Assembly (NCBI GenBank): GCA_902537815.1
Contig: CACBCS010000005.1
Coordinates: 29,730 to 93,729, forward strand
From: an uncultured Pseudohongiella sp.
GTDB taxonomy: Bacteria > Pseudomonadota > Gammaproteobacteria > Pseudomonadales > Pseudohongiellaceae
Direction of reading: 5' to 3'
Length of the DNA stretch: 64,000 bases
In this document: positions 35,985 through 44,122 of the stretch, piece by piece
How the letters are laid out: every line of letters begins with the position of its first letter
Numbering within the stretch: position 1 is the first letter of the stretch
The notes under the pieces: model-generated
What the model was told of the DNA's origin: nothing
The model's input: only the letters and a program-made list of their open reading frames with translations
The model's database searches: none
Made by a program: the position numbers and the translations under genes

Positions 35985-37979
35985 ATGCGAGTTGCAGGTT
36001 TCGCGCTTTTTCTTTCCACTTTAATAATCTCTCATTTCGCGGTTGCCCAGTTGAGTCGGGTGGAGATTACCTCGCGAGAGACCTTGTCTGACCCGAGTGT
36101 CCGGTTTAGCTATGAAAGGATCGAAGGGGTAATGCATTTTACGCTTGCTCCGGGTTTGAGGGCTAACCAGGCGATTGTTGACCTTGAACATGCACCTTTG
36201 AACGAGTCTGGTCTGGTGGAGTATGCAGCGGATTTTCGGTTGCTGGTGCCCAGCGAAAATATCGCAAGCGATACGCTGATCTACCACGTCAATAACCGGG
36301 GCAGGAGTACAACGCATCCGGAAATTTCCCTGCAGCACCCCCTGGCTTCACAGGGCTTCACGTATCTGGTGACAGGCTGGATTAATGAGTTAAGTCCCGC
36401 GCCGGGGCGCCTTCGCCTGCACGCGCCCGTGGTCGGCTCTGAGGAGGGACCCATCGGTGGGCTGGTCCGCTATGAGGTTTCAACAGGTCGGGCTACGGAC
36501 AGCCTTGCCATCGCGGGGCCCGGGCATCTGGCTTATGCGCCGACTGACGCGGGACTGGCTGCGGCGACTCTTACCCGTCGTCTGTATCAGTCTGACCCCA
36601 GAGAACCTGTAGAGCGATCCCAATTCGACCTGTCAGTTACAGAGCGCGAAGGTTCTAACCAGGTTGACGTAGCTCTTGCGCTCGACGGGGGCTTTGAACC
36701 CGGTTACCTGTATGAGTTGATTTACGAAGCGCAGGACCCGGTTCTTGCCGGAGCAGGAATGTCCGCGATTCGGGATGCTGTCGCGGCGATTCGCCACGAT
36801 CAGGAATCTGACCTGCTGCAGGATCTCAACCTGCCTCAGATCCGATATACGATTGCTTACGGCGTCTCGCAAAGCGGTCGCTTGTTGCGGCAGTTTGTCT
36901 ACGATGGCTTCAATGCCGATCTGAACGGTAATCGGGTGTTTGACGGTGTCATCCCGATCATCTCAGGCGGGGGTTTTGGCATGTTTAACATGCGTTTTGC
37001 AATGCCAACACGGACCAATGGCCATCATTCCAATCATCTTTATCCCAATGATCTTTTTCCGTTTACTTACGGAAACAGTACAGATCCCCATACGGGTAGG
37101 CAGGACGGGGTGCTTGCCAGGGCGCGGGTGGCGGGCGTTGAGCCAAAATTGATGCACATTCAGACGGTCAATGAGTACTGGCTGAGGGCGGGCTCTCTTA
37201 CCCACACGACTGCCGACGGCCGTGCGGACGTCCTGATTCCTGACAATGTGCGCTTCTATACGATAGGAGGATCCCAGCACGACTCCGGCAACGGTCGACC
37301 ACGCGAAGCAAGCAGCGGACAGCTGCCTCCGAACCCGAGCATGTGGTCGCCCATCAGCGATTCTCTGATCGTTGCCATGAGCCGCTGGATTGGAGATATG
37401 CAAGCCCCGCCCGCATCACGAATGCCGCGTATCGCCGATGGGAATCTGCTGCCTTCCCACCTGAACGGCGAGATCAACCCTGATGTCTGGCGGCCAATTG
37501 CCGGATATCGACATCCATCTTCCATGTATCAGCCCAGCCTGAATGATTACGGAGAGCGCTGGTCAGACGGGCGCGTCATTGACAGTCACCCTCAGCGCGC
37601 AAGCGGAGCTTACGTCGCTCTGGTTCCTGCGGTGGATCAGAACAACAACGATCTGGCCTCCGCAACTGTTCTGCCGCCCACCGCCAAAGTGCCGCTTGCC
37701 ACCTTTGTCAGTTGGAATTTGCGAGCGCCGGAGACCGGCGCCGAAAATTCGCTGGCGCGGTTGGCCGGGGGCTATATTCCTTTCGCCAAAACCGCGGACG
37801 ACGCTGCTGATGCCGGAGACCCCAGAAGTTCTCTGGAGGCACTGTACGGCAGCTTTTCTGATTATCTGGCGCAGTATGAGGCAGCTACCGATGCGCTTAT
37901 CGCCGACGGTTTCCTGTTGTCCGGTTTCAAGGACGCCTATATGCAGGTCGCGCGTGACAATGCTGCGTTTTTTCCCTAG
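35985..37979 (+). CDS. Large exported alpha/beta-hydrolase-domain protein
   Basis: A 664-aa protein with a signal peptide (MRVAGFALF, cleavage near AVAQ). A large alpha/beta hydrolase-like domain carries the nucleophile elbow YGVSQSGR near residue 295. A histidine in GSQHDSG near 430 may complete the site. This matches a family of large periplasmic hydrolase-domain proteins of unknown substrate found in marine gammaproteobacteria and sphingomonads. The internal ATG was chosen because GGGAG lies 8 bp upstream and the signal peptide follows. Confidence 0.8.
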   Translation: MRVAGFALFLSTLIISHFAVAQLSRVEITSRETLSDPSVRFSYERIEGVMHFTLAPGLRANQAIVDLEHAPLNESGLVEYAADFRLLVPSENIASDTLIYHVNNRGRSTTHPEISLQHPLASQGFTYLVTGWINELSPAPGRLRLHAPVVGSEEGPIGGLVRYEVSTGRATDSLAIAGPGHLAYAPTDAGLAAATLTRRLYQSDPREPVERSQFDLSVTEREGSNQVDVALALDGGFEPGYLYELIYEAQDPVLAGAGMSAIRDAVAAIRHDQESDLLQDLNLPQIRYTIAYGVSQSGRLLRQFVYDGFNADLNGNRVFDGVIPIISGGGFGMFNMRFAMPTRTNGHHSNHLYPNDLFPFTYGNSTDPHTGRQDGVLARARVAGVEPKLMHIQTVNEYWLRAGSLTHTTADGRADVLIPDNVRFYTIGGSQHDSGNGRPREASSGQLPPNPSMWSPISDSLIVAMSRWIGDMQAPPASRMPRIADGNLLPSHLNGEINPDVWRPIAGYRHPSSMYQPSLNDYGERWSDGRVIDSHPQRASGAYVALVPAVDQNNNDLASATVLPPTAKVPLATFVSWNLRAPETGAENSLARLAGGYIPFAKTADDAADAGDPRSSLEALYGSFSDYLAQYEAATDALIADGFLLSGFKDAYMQVARDNAAFFP

Positions 37980-38088
37980 GCCAAGTCAGTGTGGCCTTGG
38001 TGATACGCGCCAGTAACGCGTCTCGAAATTCCCTACAGGCTCTGCGTGCCGGCTCGGCGTCCGGTCGTTGCGTTTTCACAGTCCTCGT

Positions 38089-39315
38089 TCAGTCGTCTCC
38101 GGGTGAATCCAGCGCGAGTTTGATCGGCTCGAGTCTTGGCAGGCTGCAGGCGTGCGGTTCAGTGTCGGTGGATGTGTCCTCGGGATTGCCGGTTCCGCCC
38201 AGATTCAGGAAAGTTTGCGAGGGCGCTTCCCCCAGACAAATCAGATTCTCAGTGGACCCGCCGGCACGGATTAGCCCTCCCCACACGATGTCGGGAGAGT
38301 GGTTGCCAGTCGCTGCGTGCCACTTGGCCAGTAATGCGTGGGCCGGCTCAGTGCCGCCTCCTTTATACTGATTGTCGTGGATATAGATCTGCTCCGGGTA
38401 TGGGTCGTAGTTCGGGTCGTCTATGGAGCGCCCGCCCAGCACAAAACTGTAGACCATGAGATTGACGTTGTTGTTGTCCCTGAAAGTGTTTTCAAAGACT
38501 TCGATATTGTCGTTCGCCAGTATCAGCAATCCCGTGCCGGCCGGAACATTCCCGACTATGGCCCCTTCGGGGGCAAAGTTTGCCGTATTGTTTTCATAGA
38601 CCGTGTTATGGAATACCCGCGTACCCTGGCCGCCCTGAATCTCCAGATTCGGCAAATCGAATACCAGAATACCGCCGGTATTGTTTGTGGCCACATTGTC
38701 ATAGACATCGGCAAATGTAGAGTTTTCGATCTCGATACCGGCGACGTTATATTCGGCACGTGAATTGCGCACAATGATTTGGCTCGACTGACCGACATAG
38801 ATGCCAGCATCGGCTGCCCCGATCGCTACGGAACTGTCAATGAGGATGTGGCTGGACTGTACCGGATAGATCCCGTAGGCACCATTCTCCGGGTCCGGAC
38901 CATTGGTCCACTCGGTGCGGACCCGACGAATAATGACGTTAGTGCTTTCATTGATTTTCAGTGCGTCTCCGATGGTGTTCTCAATCGCGAGATCTTCGAT
39001 CACAAAATCGTCAGCCGTCACCAACAGGCCTTCTGCGCCCTGCAGTTGGCCGCTGAATGACAGAATTGAGCGGTCCATGCCGGCTCCACGAATGGTAACT
39101 CCCGGAACGGACAGCGACAGGCTGCGGGTCATCTCATGTCGGCCGGATGGAATTTCGATCGTGTCTCCGGGCTGCGCTTTGATCAGCTGTAGCTGGAGAG
39201 ATTCCTCGAAGCTCAATTCGGGTTGCGAAGCAGCGCCGGGGTCAGAGCCTTCATTGCAAGCATTCACTGACAGGGCTACGCTAAGCGCCAAGCCATACAT
39301 TTTGGGGGTTCTCAT
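38089..39315 (-). CDS. Right-handed parallel beta-helix lipoprotein
   Basis: A 408-aa lipoprotein (lipobox LSVNAC, C20). The body is a parallel beta-helix with many short repeats such as DFVIEDLAIENT, TNVIIRRVRTEW, SHILIDSSVAIG, SQIIVRNSRAEY and NDNIEVFENTF, typical of pectate-lyase-like or NosD-like folds. The front motif GDTIEIPSGRHEMTRSL is common to this exported family. The region near residues 355-385 leaves the repeat pattern. Likely at the outer membrane; it may bind or cleave polysaccharide, but no catalytic residues can be assigned. Confidence 0.82.
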   Translation of the reverse strand: MRTPKMYGLALSVALSVNACNEGSDPGAASQPELSFEESLQLQLIKAQPGDTIEIPSGRHEMTRSLSLSVPGVTIRGAGMDRSILSFSGQLQGAEGLLVTADDFVIEDLAIENTIGDALKINESTNVIIRRVRTEWTNGPDPENGAYGIYPVQSSHILIDSSVAIGAADAGIYVGQSSQIIVRNSRAEYNVAGIEIENSTFADVYDNVATNNTGGILVFDLPNLEIQGGQGTRVFHNTVYENNTANFAPEGAIVGNVPAGTGLLILANDNIEVFENTFRDNNNVNLMVYSFVLGGRSIDDPNYDPYPEQIYIHDNQYKGGGTEPAHALLAKWHAATGNHSPDIVWGGLIRAGGSTENLICLGEAPSQTFLNLGGTGNPEDTSTDTEPHACSLPRLEPIKLALDSPGDD

Positions 39316-39386
39316 TGTGTTTATCCCTCGGTAGTCAGGTTTTCAGTGTTTTGTGGGCCCTTGTTCATCCGGATGAGGCAGTCGGC

Positions 39387-39893
39387 CTAGCGATCCACCA
39401 CTTCGTACATCCACGTGTCGCCGCTGCGTATTGATTCGTCGGAGGTAAAGGCACCGTCGGCGCCACCGAAGTATTTGCGCGCAAATTCGGACAGCACCGG
39501 AACGACCTCCGGACCCTCCATGACGCGCTGCAGCCGCTGCTCGTGCAGCCTGCCATCGATACGCAGAATGATCCGGTCATCGCGGTCAAGATAATGCGGC
39601 CACTGCTTCCAGATGCCTCCGTAGCTGGTGTTCATGTAGCCGCTCACGAGGAACAGTCGCTGGTCGTGCACACCAAGCCAGACTGTTCGCGACCGCGCCG
39701 GCTGCAGGGTCTGGAATTCAACCGTGTCTCGGTCAGTCAGAAAACTCCAGTCATCAGGGGCCGCAGTGAGCTCTCCGGTGGTGAACGGGCCGCCTGAAAA
39801 GACCTCCAAAGGACCGTCGCTGAACCGCATCAGAGCCAGGAACAAGCCGATCAGGCCAACAGCGAGTCCGAGCGTCACACCGATTGTTTTCAT
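39387..39893 (-). CDS. Membrane-anchored DDWSF-motif protein, paralogue 1
   Basis: A 168-aa protein with one N-terminal helix (residues about 4-22) and a soluble domain. Recognisable stretches are GGPFTTGEL, DDWSF, RSRTVWLGVH, RLFLVSGYM and ILRIDGRLHEQRL. The gene product at 43473-44018 shares DDWSF, a LYLSCS strand and a MRLDGVIYPVVL strand in the same order, so the two are diverged paralogues. The strand pattern recalls split-barrel flavin-type domains, but this is only an impression. Function unknown. Confidence 0.68.
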   Translation of the reverse strand: MKTIGVTLGLAVGLIGLFLALMRFSDGPLEVFSGGPFTTGELTAAPDDWSFLTDRDTVEFQTLQPARSRTVWLGVHDQRLFLVSGYMNTSYGGIWKQWPHYLDRDDRIILRIDGRLHEQRLQRVMEGPEVVPVLSEFARKYFGGADGAFTSDESIRSGDTWMYEVVDR

Positions 39894-40020
39894 GGCTGAG
39901 TCCCTGTCCAGTATTTTGAGCGAGTCTGTTCAGCGCAATCAGCTATTTCTGTTGCGCTGGGTGCTGTTTGCGGTCATTTTTGCCTAATTTCCTGCCTTTT
40001 TTAAGAAAAACTTGATCTGA

Positions 40021-40176
40021 AACGCCAGTCGGCGCGTTCAAGGCGATAGGACTCTGCCCCATCCGGCTTGAATGCCCTTGGGGCTCAAGGCTGTTAGTCC
40101 CTACCTCGAGGCTAGTGCATGCCTCTCTAAACCCTTAAATGCCTCTGTCGTCTAACCCGGCAGGGGCATTTTTTTG
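40021..40176 (+). ncRNA. Candidate orphan structured RNA with terminator
   Basis: The 349-bp gap between two minus-strand genes holds no coding frame but a plus-strand chain of structures: hairpin AACGCC/GGCG(C)GTT at 40021-40038; an outer stem TAGGACT (40047-40053) with AGTCCCTA (40096-40103, one bulge) enclosing a long hairpin CTTGA-AT-GCCC, loop TTG, GGGCTCAAG (40067-40089); and a Rho-independent terminator at 40137-40176. No plus-strand gene lies upstream within 2 kb, so the terminator most likely ends an independent small RNA of about 130-160 nt. The 5' end is uncertain: TTGATC at 40012-40017 is a possible -35, but no good -10 follows. It does not match 6S, 4.5S, tmRNA or RNase P motifs that I know. 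Confidence 0.5.
40137..40176 (+). terminator. Rho-independent terminator of the candidate RNA
   Basis: An 11-bp stem (AAATGCCTCTG with CAGGGGCATTT, one G-T pair) and a 13-base loop, running into a T-run on the plus strand. The minus strand lacks a T-run, so it does not serve the minus-strand NHL gene that ends at 40243. Confidence 0.8.
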
Positions 40177-40242
40177 TCGGTTCCCCCGCATGGCGGCTCG
40201 AGCAACACCCCAGCGGCAATGGACCGCCCTCTTGTGGATGAT

Positions 40243-41382
40243 TCAACCGGGTAAGCCGCTGATGGCGCGGATCCGATGGCTTTCGCTGTCGGTCACATAA
40301 ACCACGCCGCGATGAACGCAGACTCCGTGCGGTCGGTTAAGTGAACAGCTCAGGGGGTCTCCATCCGGGCCGTCGCCCCGTTCACCGCTCCCCAAAACCG
40401 TACTGATCACGCCCGAGCTGAGTGAAAGGTGACGAATGACGTGATTTTCCGTGTCAACGATGTACAGGCTGTTATCGGTGCTGGAATAGGCGATCCCTTT
40501 GGGTCCGTTAAACGTGGCGTCCAGACCGGGCCCGCCGTCACCGGTATATCCACGCTGTCCGGTTCCGGCAATGCGCTGCAGCCGTCCGGCGTTGAGGTCC
40601 AGTTTGAATACCGTGTTGCCTTCACGCAGCACCAGATAGGCATTGCCGTCCCTGTCGCAGTCGATGGATCTTGGTCCGAGCAGCGGTGTTCCCGACAATG
40701 CTGCACTGTCCGGAGTTGCAGCGCGCTCACCGGTTCCGGACAAGGTGGAGATCATGCCGGTCTGACGGCTCACACTGCGTAAGCGATGGTTCCCGATGTC
40801 GCAGATCAGCAGATTGTTTCTCGAATCAAAAGCGATGCTGTGAGGGCGGCGCAGCTGGCTCAACACGGCTGAACCGCCATCTCCGGAAAACCCCTCTTCG
40901 CCGTTGCCGGCTACGGTACTTACGAGGCCGGTTCGGCCGGCGATGCGTCTTACCGTATGGTTGTCGCGCTCCACGACGAAAAGATTGCCGTCAACATCCC
41001 ATCTGATTTCGTGGGGTGCGGAGAAGGCTGTCTCCAGTGGCCGCCGCGACTCGCTGCGATAACCCGGCTCGCCGGTGCCGGCAATGGTGGAAAGTCTCAA
41101 ATTAGTCAGATCAATGCGCCGGATGCGGCCGGTGTCGACCTCACAGAAATAGAGTGCCCCATCGGGGCCGGACACGACGCCGTAGGGATTGTTGATCGCG
41201 GCTTCCGTGGCAAGGCTGCCTAGCTCGCCCTCAGTCTCATAACCCGCCTCGCCGGTTCCGGCGATGGTATCCACCCTCGCGGTTTGTCCCCATACGACTG
41301 ACGGGAAGGCGCTCGCCACTGAGGTGAGTGCGAGAGTTTGGCCGAAGCGTCGGCGGTTCATTCTGTGAATTGCTCTGACCAT
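40243..41382 (-). CDS. Tat-exported NHL-repeat propeller protein
   Basis: About 379 aa. A Tat-type signal with NRRRFGQTLAL near residues 9-19 is followed by five to six NHL blades with the marks AGTGEAGYE, AGTGEPGYR, AGNGEEGFSGDGG, AGTGQRGYTGDGG and GSGERGDGPDG, each leading to a PHGV/PYGV-type strand. Such propellers bind proteins or ligands; no enzyme motif is seen. The ATG at 41382 was chosen; another ATG seven codons later is close to the twin arginines and also plausible. The frame is open upstream, but that sequence is not signal-like. Confidence 0.82.
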   Translation of the reverse strand: MVRAIHRMNRRRFGQTLALTSVASAFPSVVWGQTARVDTIAGTGEAGYETEGELGSLATEAAINNPYGVVSGPDGALYFCEVDTGRIRRIDLTNLRLSTIAGTGEPGYRSESRRPLETAFSAPHEIRWDVDGNLFVVERDNHTVRRIAGRTGLVSTVAGNGEEGFSGDGGSAVLSQLRRPHSIAFDSRNNLLICDIGNHRLRSVSRQTGMISTLSGTGERAATPDSAALSGTPLLGPRSIDCDRDGNAYLVLREGNTVFKLDLNAGRLQRIAGTGQRGYTGDGGPGLDATFNGPKGIAYSSTDNSLYIVDTENHVIRHLSLSSGVISTVLGSGERGDGPDGDPLSCSLNRPHGVCVHRGVVYVTDSESHRIRAISGLPG

Positions 41383-41497
41383 GATAGGTTTCTTACGGTG
41401 AAGAATTCCCCGGACTGGGTGTTGTTTTTTTTGCCTGCCCCAAATACTCTCACATTCCAACCGTTTGAATAAGAACAAAAGCAGCAGGGGATTGACC

Positions 41498-42376
41498 ATG
41501 TGCGATTTTGAGACGCAAAAAGATGCAGACAATTACTTGAAGACTCATTCGGAACTTTCCAGACGCTCGTTTACGACGCTGGCGACAGGGGCGGGCATGG
41601 CCATGATGATGCCATCAATCGCCAGTGCGCAGTCGATTTCCGAGCGGGACGTAGAAATCCGGACTCCGGATGGTGTGGCAGATTGCCATTTTGCGTATCC
41701 CTCAACCGGCAGCCACGCCGCGGTGCTGGTATGGCCGGATATTTTGGCGCTACGGCCCGCTTTCAGGGAAATGGGCCGCAGACTGGCGCGGGAAGGTTAC
41801 GCAGTGCTGACGGTTAACCCTTTTTACCGTGACGCGCGTTCTCCGGTGGTTGGCCTGGGTGCCAGCTTTGGACAACCGGAAATTCGGAACCTGGTGCTTC
41901 CCATGGCTAGGAACCTTAACGCAGACACTCACTTCACTGATGCCAGGACGTTTACCGCTTGGCTCGATGAGCAGTATGAAGTGGACACCAGTAAGGGCAT
42001 TGGTACCACCGGCTACTGCATGGGTGGACCGATGGTGATGCGCACCGTGGCCGCCATTCCGGAACGCTTCGCCGCTGGCGCAACTTTCCATGGAGGAGGT
42101 CTGGCCACGGGCAATTCCGACAGTCCACATCTACTTATTCCTGAGACCCGGGCGTCCATGCTGCATTGCGTTGCTGACAATGATGATCAGAATGATCCTC
42201 AGGCGAAAATGACGCTGCGGGAAGCCTACGATTCCGCAGGTATAGATGCTGAGATTGAAGTATATTCCGGCGCCCTTCATGGCTGGTGTGCGATTGATTC
42301 GCAGGTTTACCATCTGGATCAGGCTGAGAAAGCCTGGACCCGACTGCTGAACTTGTTCGCAACGAATCTGGCGTGA
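41498..42376 (+). CDS. Tat-exported dienelactone hydrolase-family protein
   Basis: A 292-aa alpha/beta hydrolase. A Tat signal (SRRSFTTLATGAG at residues 21-33, end near ASAQ) sends it to the periplasm. The nucleophile is C174 in GYCMGG, as in dienelactone hydrolases, and the catalytic histidine is H261 in ALHGWCA. The front of the domain, VADCHFAYPSTG and AAVLVWPDI, fits the family. Substrates may be lactones or esters; an exported version suggests use outside the cytoplasm. ATG chosen for GGGG 7 bp upstream. It is divergent from the NHL gene. Confidence 0.88.
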   Translation: MCDFETQKDADNYLKTHSELSRRSFTTLATGAGMAMMMPSIASAQSISERDVEIRTPDGVADCHFAYPSTGSHAAVLVWPDILALRPAFREMGRRLAREGYAVLTVNPFYRDARSPVVGLGASFGQPEIRNLVLPMARNLNADTHFTDARTFTAWLDEQYEVDTSKGIGTTGYCMGGPMVMRTVAAIPERFAAGATFHGGGLATGNSDSPHLLIPETRASMLHCVADNDDQNDPQAKMTLREAYDSAGIDAEIEVYSGALHGWCAIDSQVYHLDQAEKAWTRLLNLFATNLA

Positions 42377-42422
42377 CTTGATATTGCTGACTATCTGGGC
42401 TTTCTGTGCTCAGCCAGCGTCA

Positions 42423-42460
42423 CCAATAAAAAAGCCCGGCATGCCGGGCTTTTTTATTGG
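42423..42460. terminator. Bidirectional terminator
   Basis: A perfect palindrome with 18-bp arms (CCAATAAAAAAGCCCGGC and its complement, two-base centre). The GC stem has A- and T-runs on both sides, so it can end transcription from both convergent genes at 42376 and 42471. Confidence 0.92.
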
Positions 42461-42470
42461 TTGCTTCCGC

Positions 42471-43421
42471 TCAGTCTGGTTGTTGAATATTTAACTTACT
42501 GGTCCAGAAAATGTCCGCGTCGCCGAAACTGCTGTCCTGACGCGATGAAAACCAGGCCATGGTTTCGCCACCCGGTGGCAGAGCCGGGCACATGTCAGCG
42601 CCAGCGGTGTTGATCTTGGGCCCGAGATTATAGGCAGGTTCCCAGTCATTGGTGCCGGTAGAGGCCGCGCCGTAGATGTCCATGCTGCCAAAGCCGCCGG
42701 GGCGATTCGAGGTGAAATATACCTGGCCATCAACATCCTGTGTGAAGTGAAATTCTTCCGCTGCGGTATTGATGTTCGGTCCCTGGTTCACTGCATCCCC
42801 CCAGCCTCCTCTGCCGTCGGGTTTCACGCAGTAAATGTCTGACCCACCGTAGCCTCCGGCACGACGCGAGGCAAAACAGAGTGTTTCACCGTCTTGCAGC
42901 ACCGCCGGGCAATGTTCGTCACCCTCCGTCGTGCTGACGGGATAGCCGACCAGTTCGGGTGTTGACCACTGTCCGTTCACTTTTCTGGTGACAAACAAAT
43001 CATGGTTATTTCGTGGAGTGGTGGTGGCCAACCGATCTGAGCGGAAGTAGATGGTATTTCCGTCTGCGGTAATCCAGGGCTCACGATCGTCACCCAGGCG
43101 CAGGGGGTCTACGTCTGTAGCCGGCGGCTGATTGACGGGGATGCCCATATTCACCGGAGTGTCCCAGGTGCCGGACTCTGGATTGAAATTCGTGATGTAC
43201 AGATCCTTGGGGTCTCCGTCAGCAACGGCCATATCCTGTCGGGCGCTGCAGTAAACCATGGTGCCGTCGTTAGCAAAGGACAATTCGCCTTCGGCCCACA
43301 TGGTGTTGATCGGCGCCCCGAAATTGTGGACAGCCAGCTCTATCCAGTTGGCTTGCTGGGCGATGGCGACGTTGGCCAGTGTCGTTAAAGCCACTAGCAT
43401 AAGAGTACGATAGGTCGTCAT
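42471..43421 (-). CDS. Exported PD40 beta-propeller protein
   Basis: A 316-aa protein with signal peptide (residues 1-21, ending AIAQ). Repeated blades of the PD40 (WD40-like) type carry S-x-R/DG turns: YFRSDRLATT, CFASRRAGGYGGSDIY, YFTSNRPGGFGSMDIY and WFSSRQDSSFGDADIF. Related domains often sit in front of OmpA-like modules, but none is present here. Likely a periplasmic binding protein. The ATG is well placed and the end is closed by the bidirectional terminator. Confidence 0.85.
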   Translation of the reverse strand: MTTYRTLMLVALTTLANVAIAQQANWIELAVHNFGAPINTMWAEGELSFANDGTMVYCSARQDMAVADGDPKDLYITNFNPESGTWDTPVNMGIPVNQPPATDVDPLRLGDDREPWITADGNTIYFRSDRLATTTPRNNHDLFVTRKVNGQWSTPELVGYPVSTTEGDEHCPAVLQDGETLCFASRRAGGYGGSDIYCVKPDGRGGWGDAVNQGPNINTAAEEFHFTQDVDGQVYFTSNRPGGFGSMDIYGAASTGTNDWEPAYNLGPKINTAGADMCPALPPGGETMAWFSSRQDSSFGDADIFWTSKLNIQQPD

Positions 43422-43472
43422 GATGTTCCTCGTTTCAATCTTTCAGAATGATTTTTGGTGATACTGACCTGC

Positions 43473-44018
43473 TCAGGATCGCGACGTGACGTGAAACGTC
43501 CACCAGTGGTCGGGGCGTCTGGCGTTCGGGTCCGGTGTCGGGTTGTTCGGCCCTCCGCCAAAGCTTTGCAGTTTGGTGATCCTCGCATTCCAGGCGGCAT
43601 CCATCCGGATGGGCTCCTCCACTCTGTTCAGCACAACGGGATAGATGACGCCATCCAGACGCATCACAGCGGATTCGTTGGCATCAACACGTGCCGCCCA
43701 ATATTTACGTTCACATACCGAGCAGCTCAGGTAGAGCTCACCAGCCGGCGTGGACATGCAATTGAGATTGATCGAATGAGGACGGATACCGGCATAGATC
43801 TGCAACTGACACAGCGGGACTTCATTGGCGAAAGACCAGTCGTCTACCGGGCCGCCTGCGGCCGCACCGAACAGGAAGCCGCCGGGCGTGCGTTCGCAGG
43901 GACACACTGCAGAATAAATAAGAAAGCCAACAATTCCCGCCGCGAGGGCGGAAGCGAGTGAAACCCCGATGATCCATTTGTGATTCGAGCTGTGCGGTTC
44001 AGCGACACTTTCGGTCAT
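43473..44018 (-). CDS. Membrane-anchored DDWSF-motif protein, paralogue 2
   Basis: A 181-aa protein with one N-terminal helix (about residues 15-37) and a cysteine-rich soluble domain (CPCER, PLCQL, NCMST, SCSVCERK). It shares with the 39387-39893 product the motif DDWSF, a strand ELYLSCS, a W-containing turn and MRLDGVIYPVVLNRVEEP. It starts with ATG behind AGGAG at 44026-44030, just downstream of an inverted repeat. Its own gene is 51 bp upstream of the PD40 gene on the same strand, so the two probably form an operon. Function unknown. Confidence 0.72.
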   Translation of the reverse strand: MTESVAEPHSSNHKWIIGVSLASALAAGIVGFLIYSAVCPCERTPGGFLFGAAAGGPVDDWSFANEVPLCQLQIYAGIRPHSINLNCMSTPAGELYLSCSVCERKYWAARVDANESAVMRLDGVIYPVVLNRVEEPIRMDAAWNARITKLQSFGGGPNNPTPDPNARRPDHWWTFHVTSRS

Positions 44019-44033
44019 GACACTTCTCCTTTT

Positions 44034-44050
44034 TTTAGACTTGTTCTAAA
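44034..44050. promoter_or_regulatory. Palindrome upstream of paralogue 2, candidate operator
   Basis: TTTAGA and TCTAAA separated by five bases, directly upstream of the ribosome site of the minus-strand gene starting at 44018. Size and position fit an operator for a dimeric repressor; no regulator gene is nearby. Confidence 0.4.
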
Positions 44051-44122
44051 GGATTCTTACAGACTACCGTATTCGTCAGTAAATCAACACATTTTTGCTG
44101 AGCCTGCCGCGGCGAACTGCTG

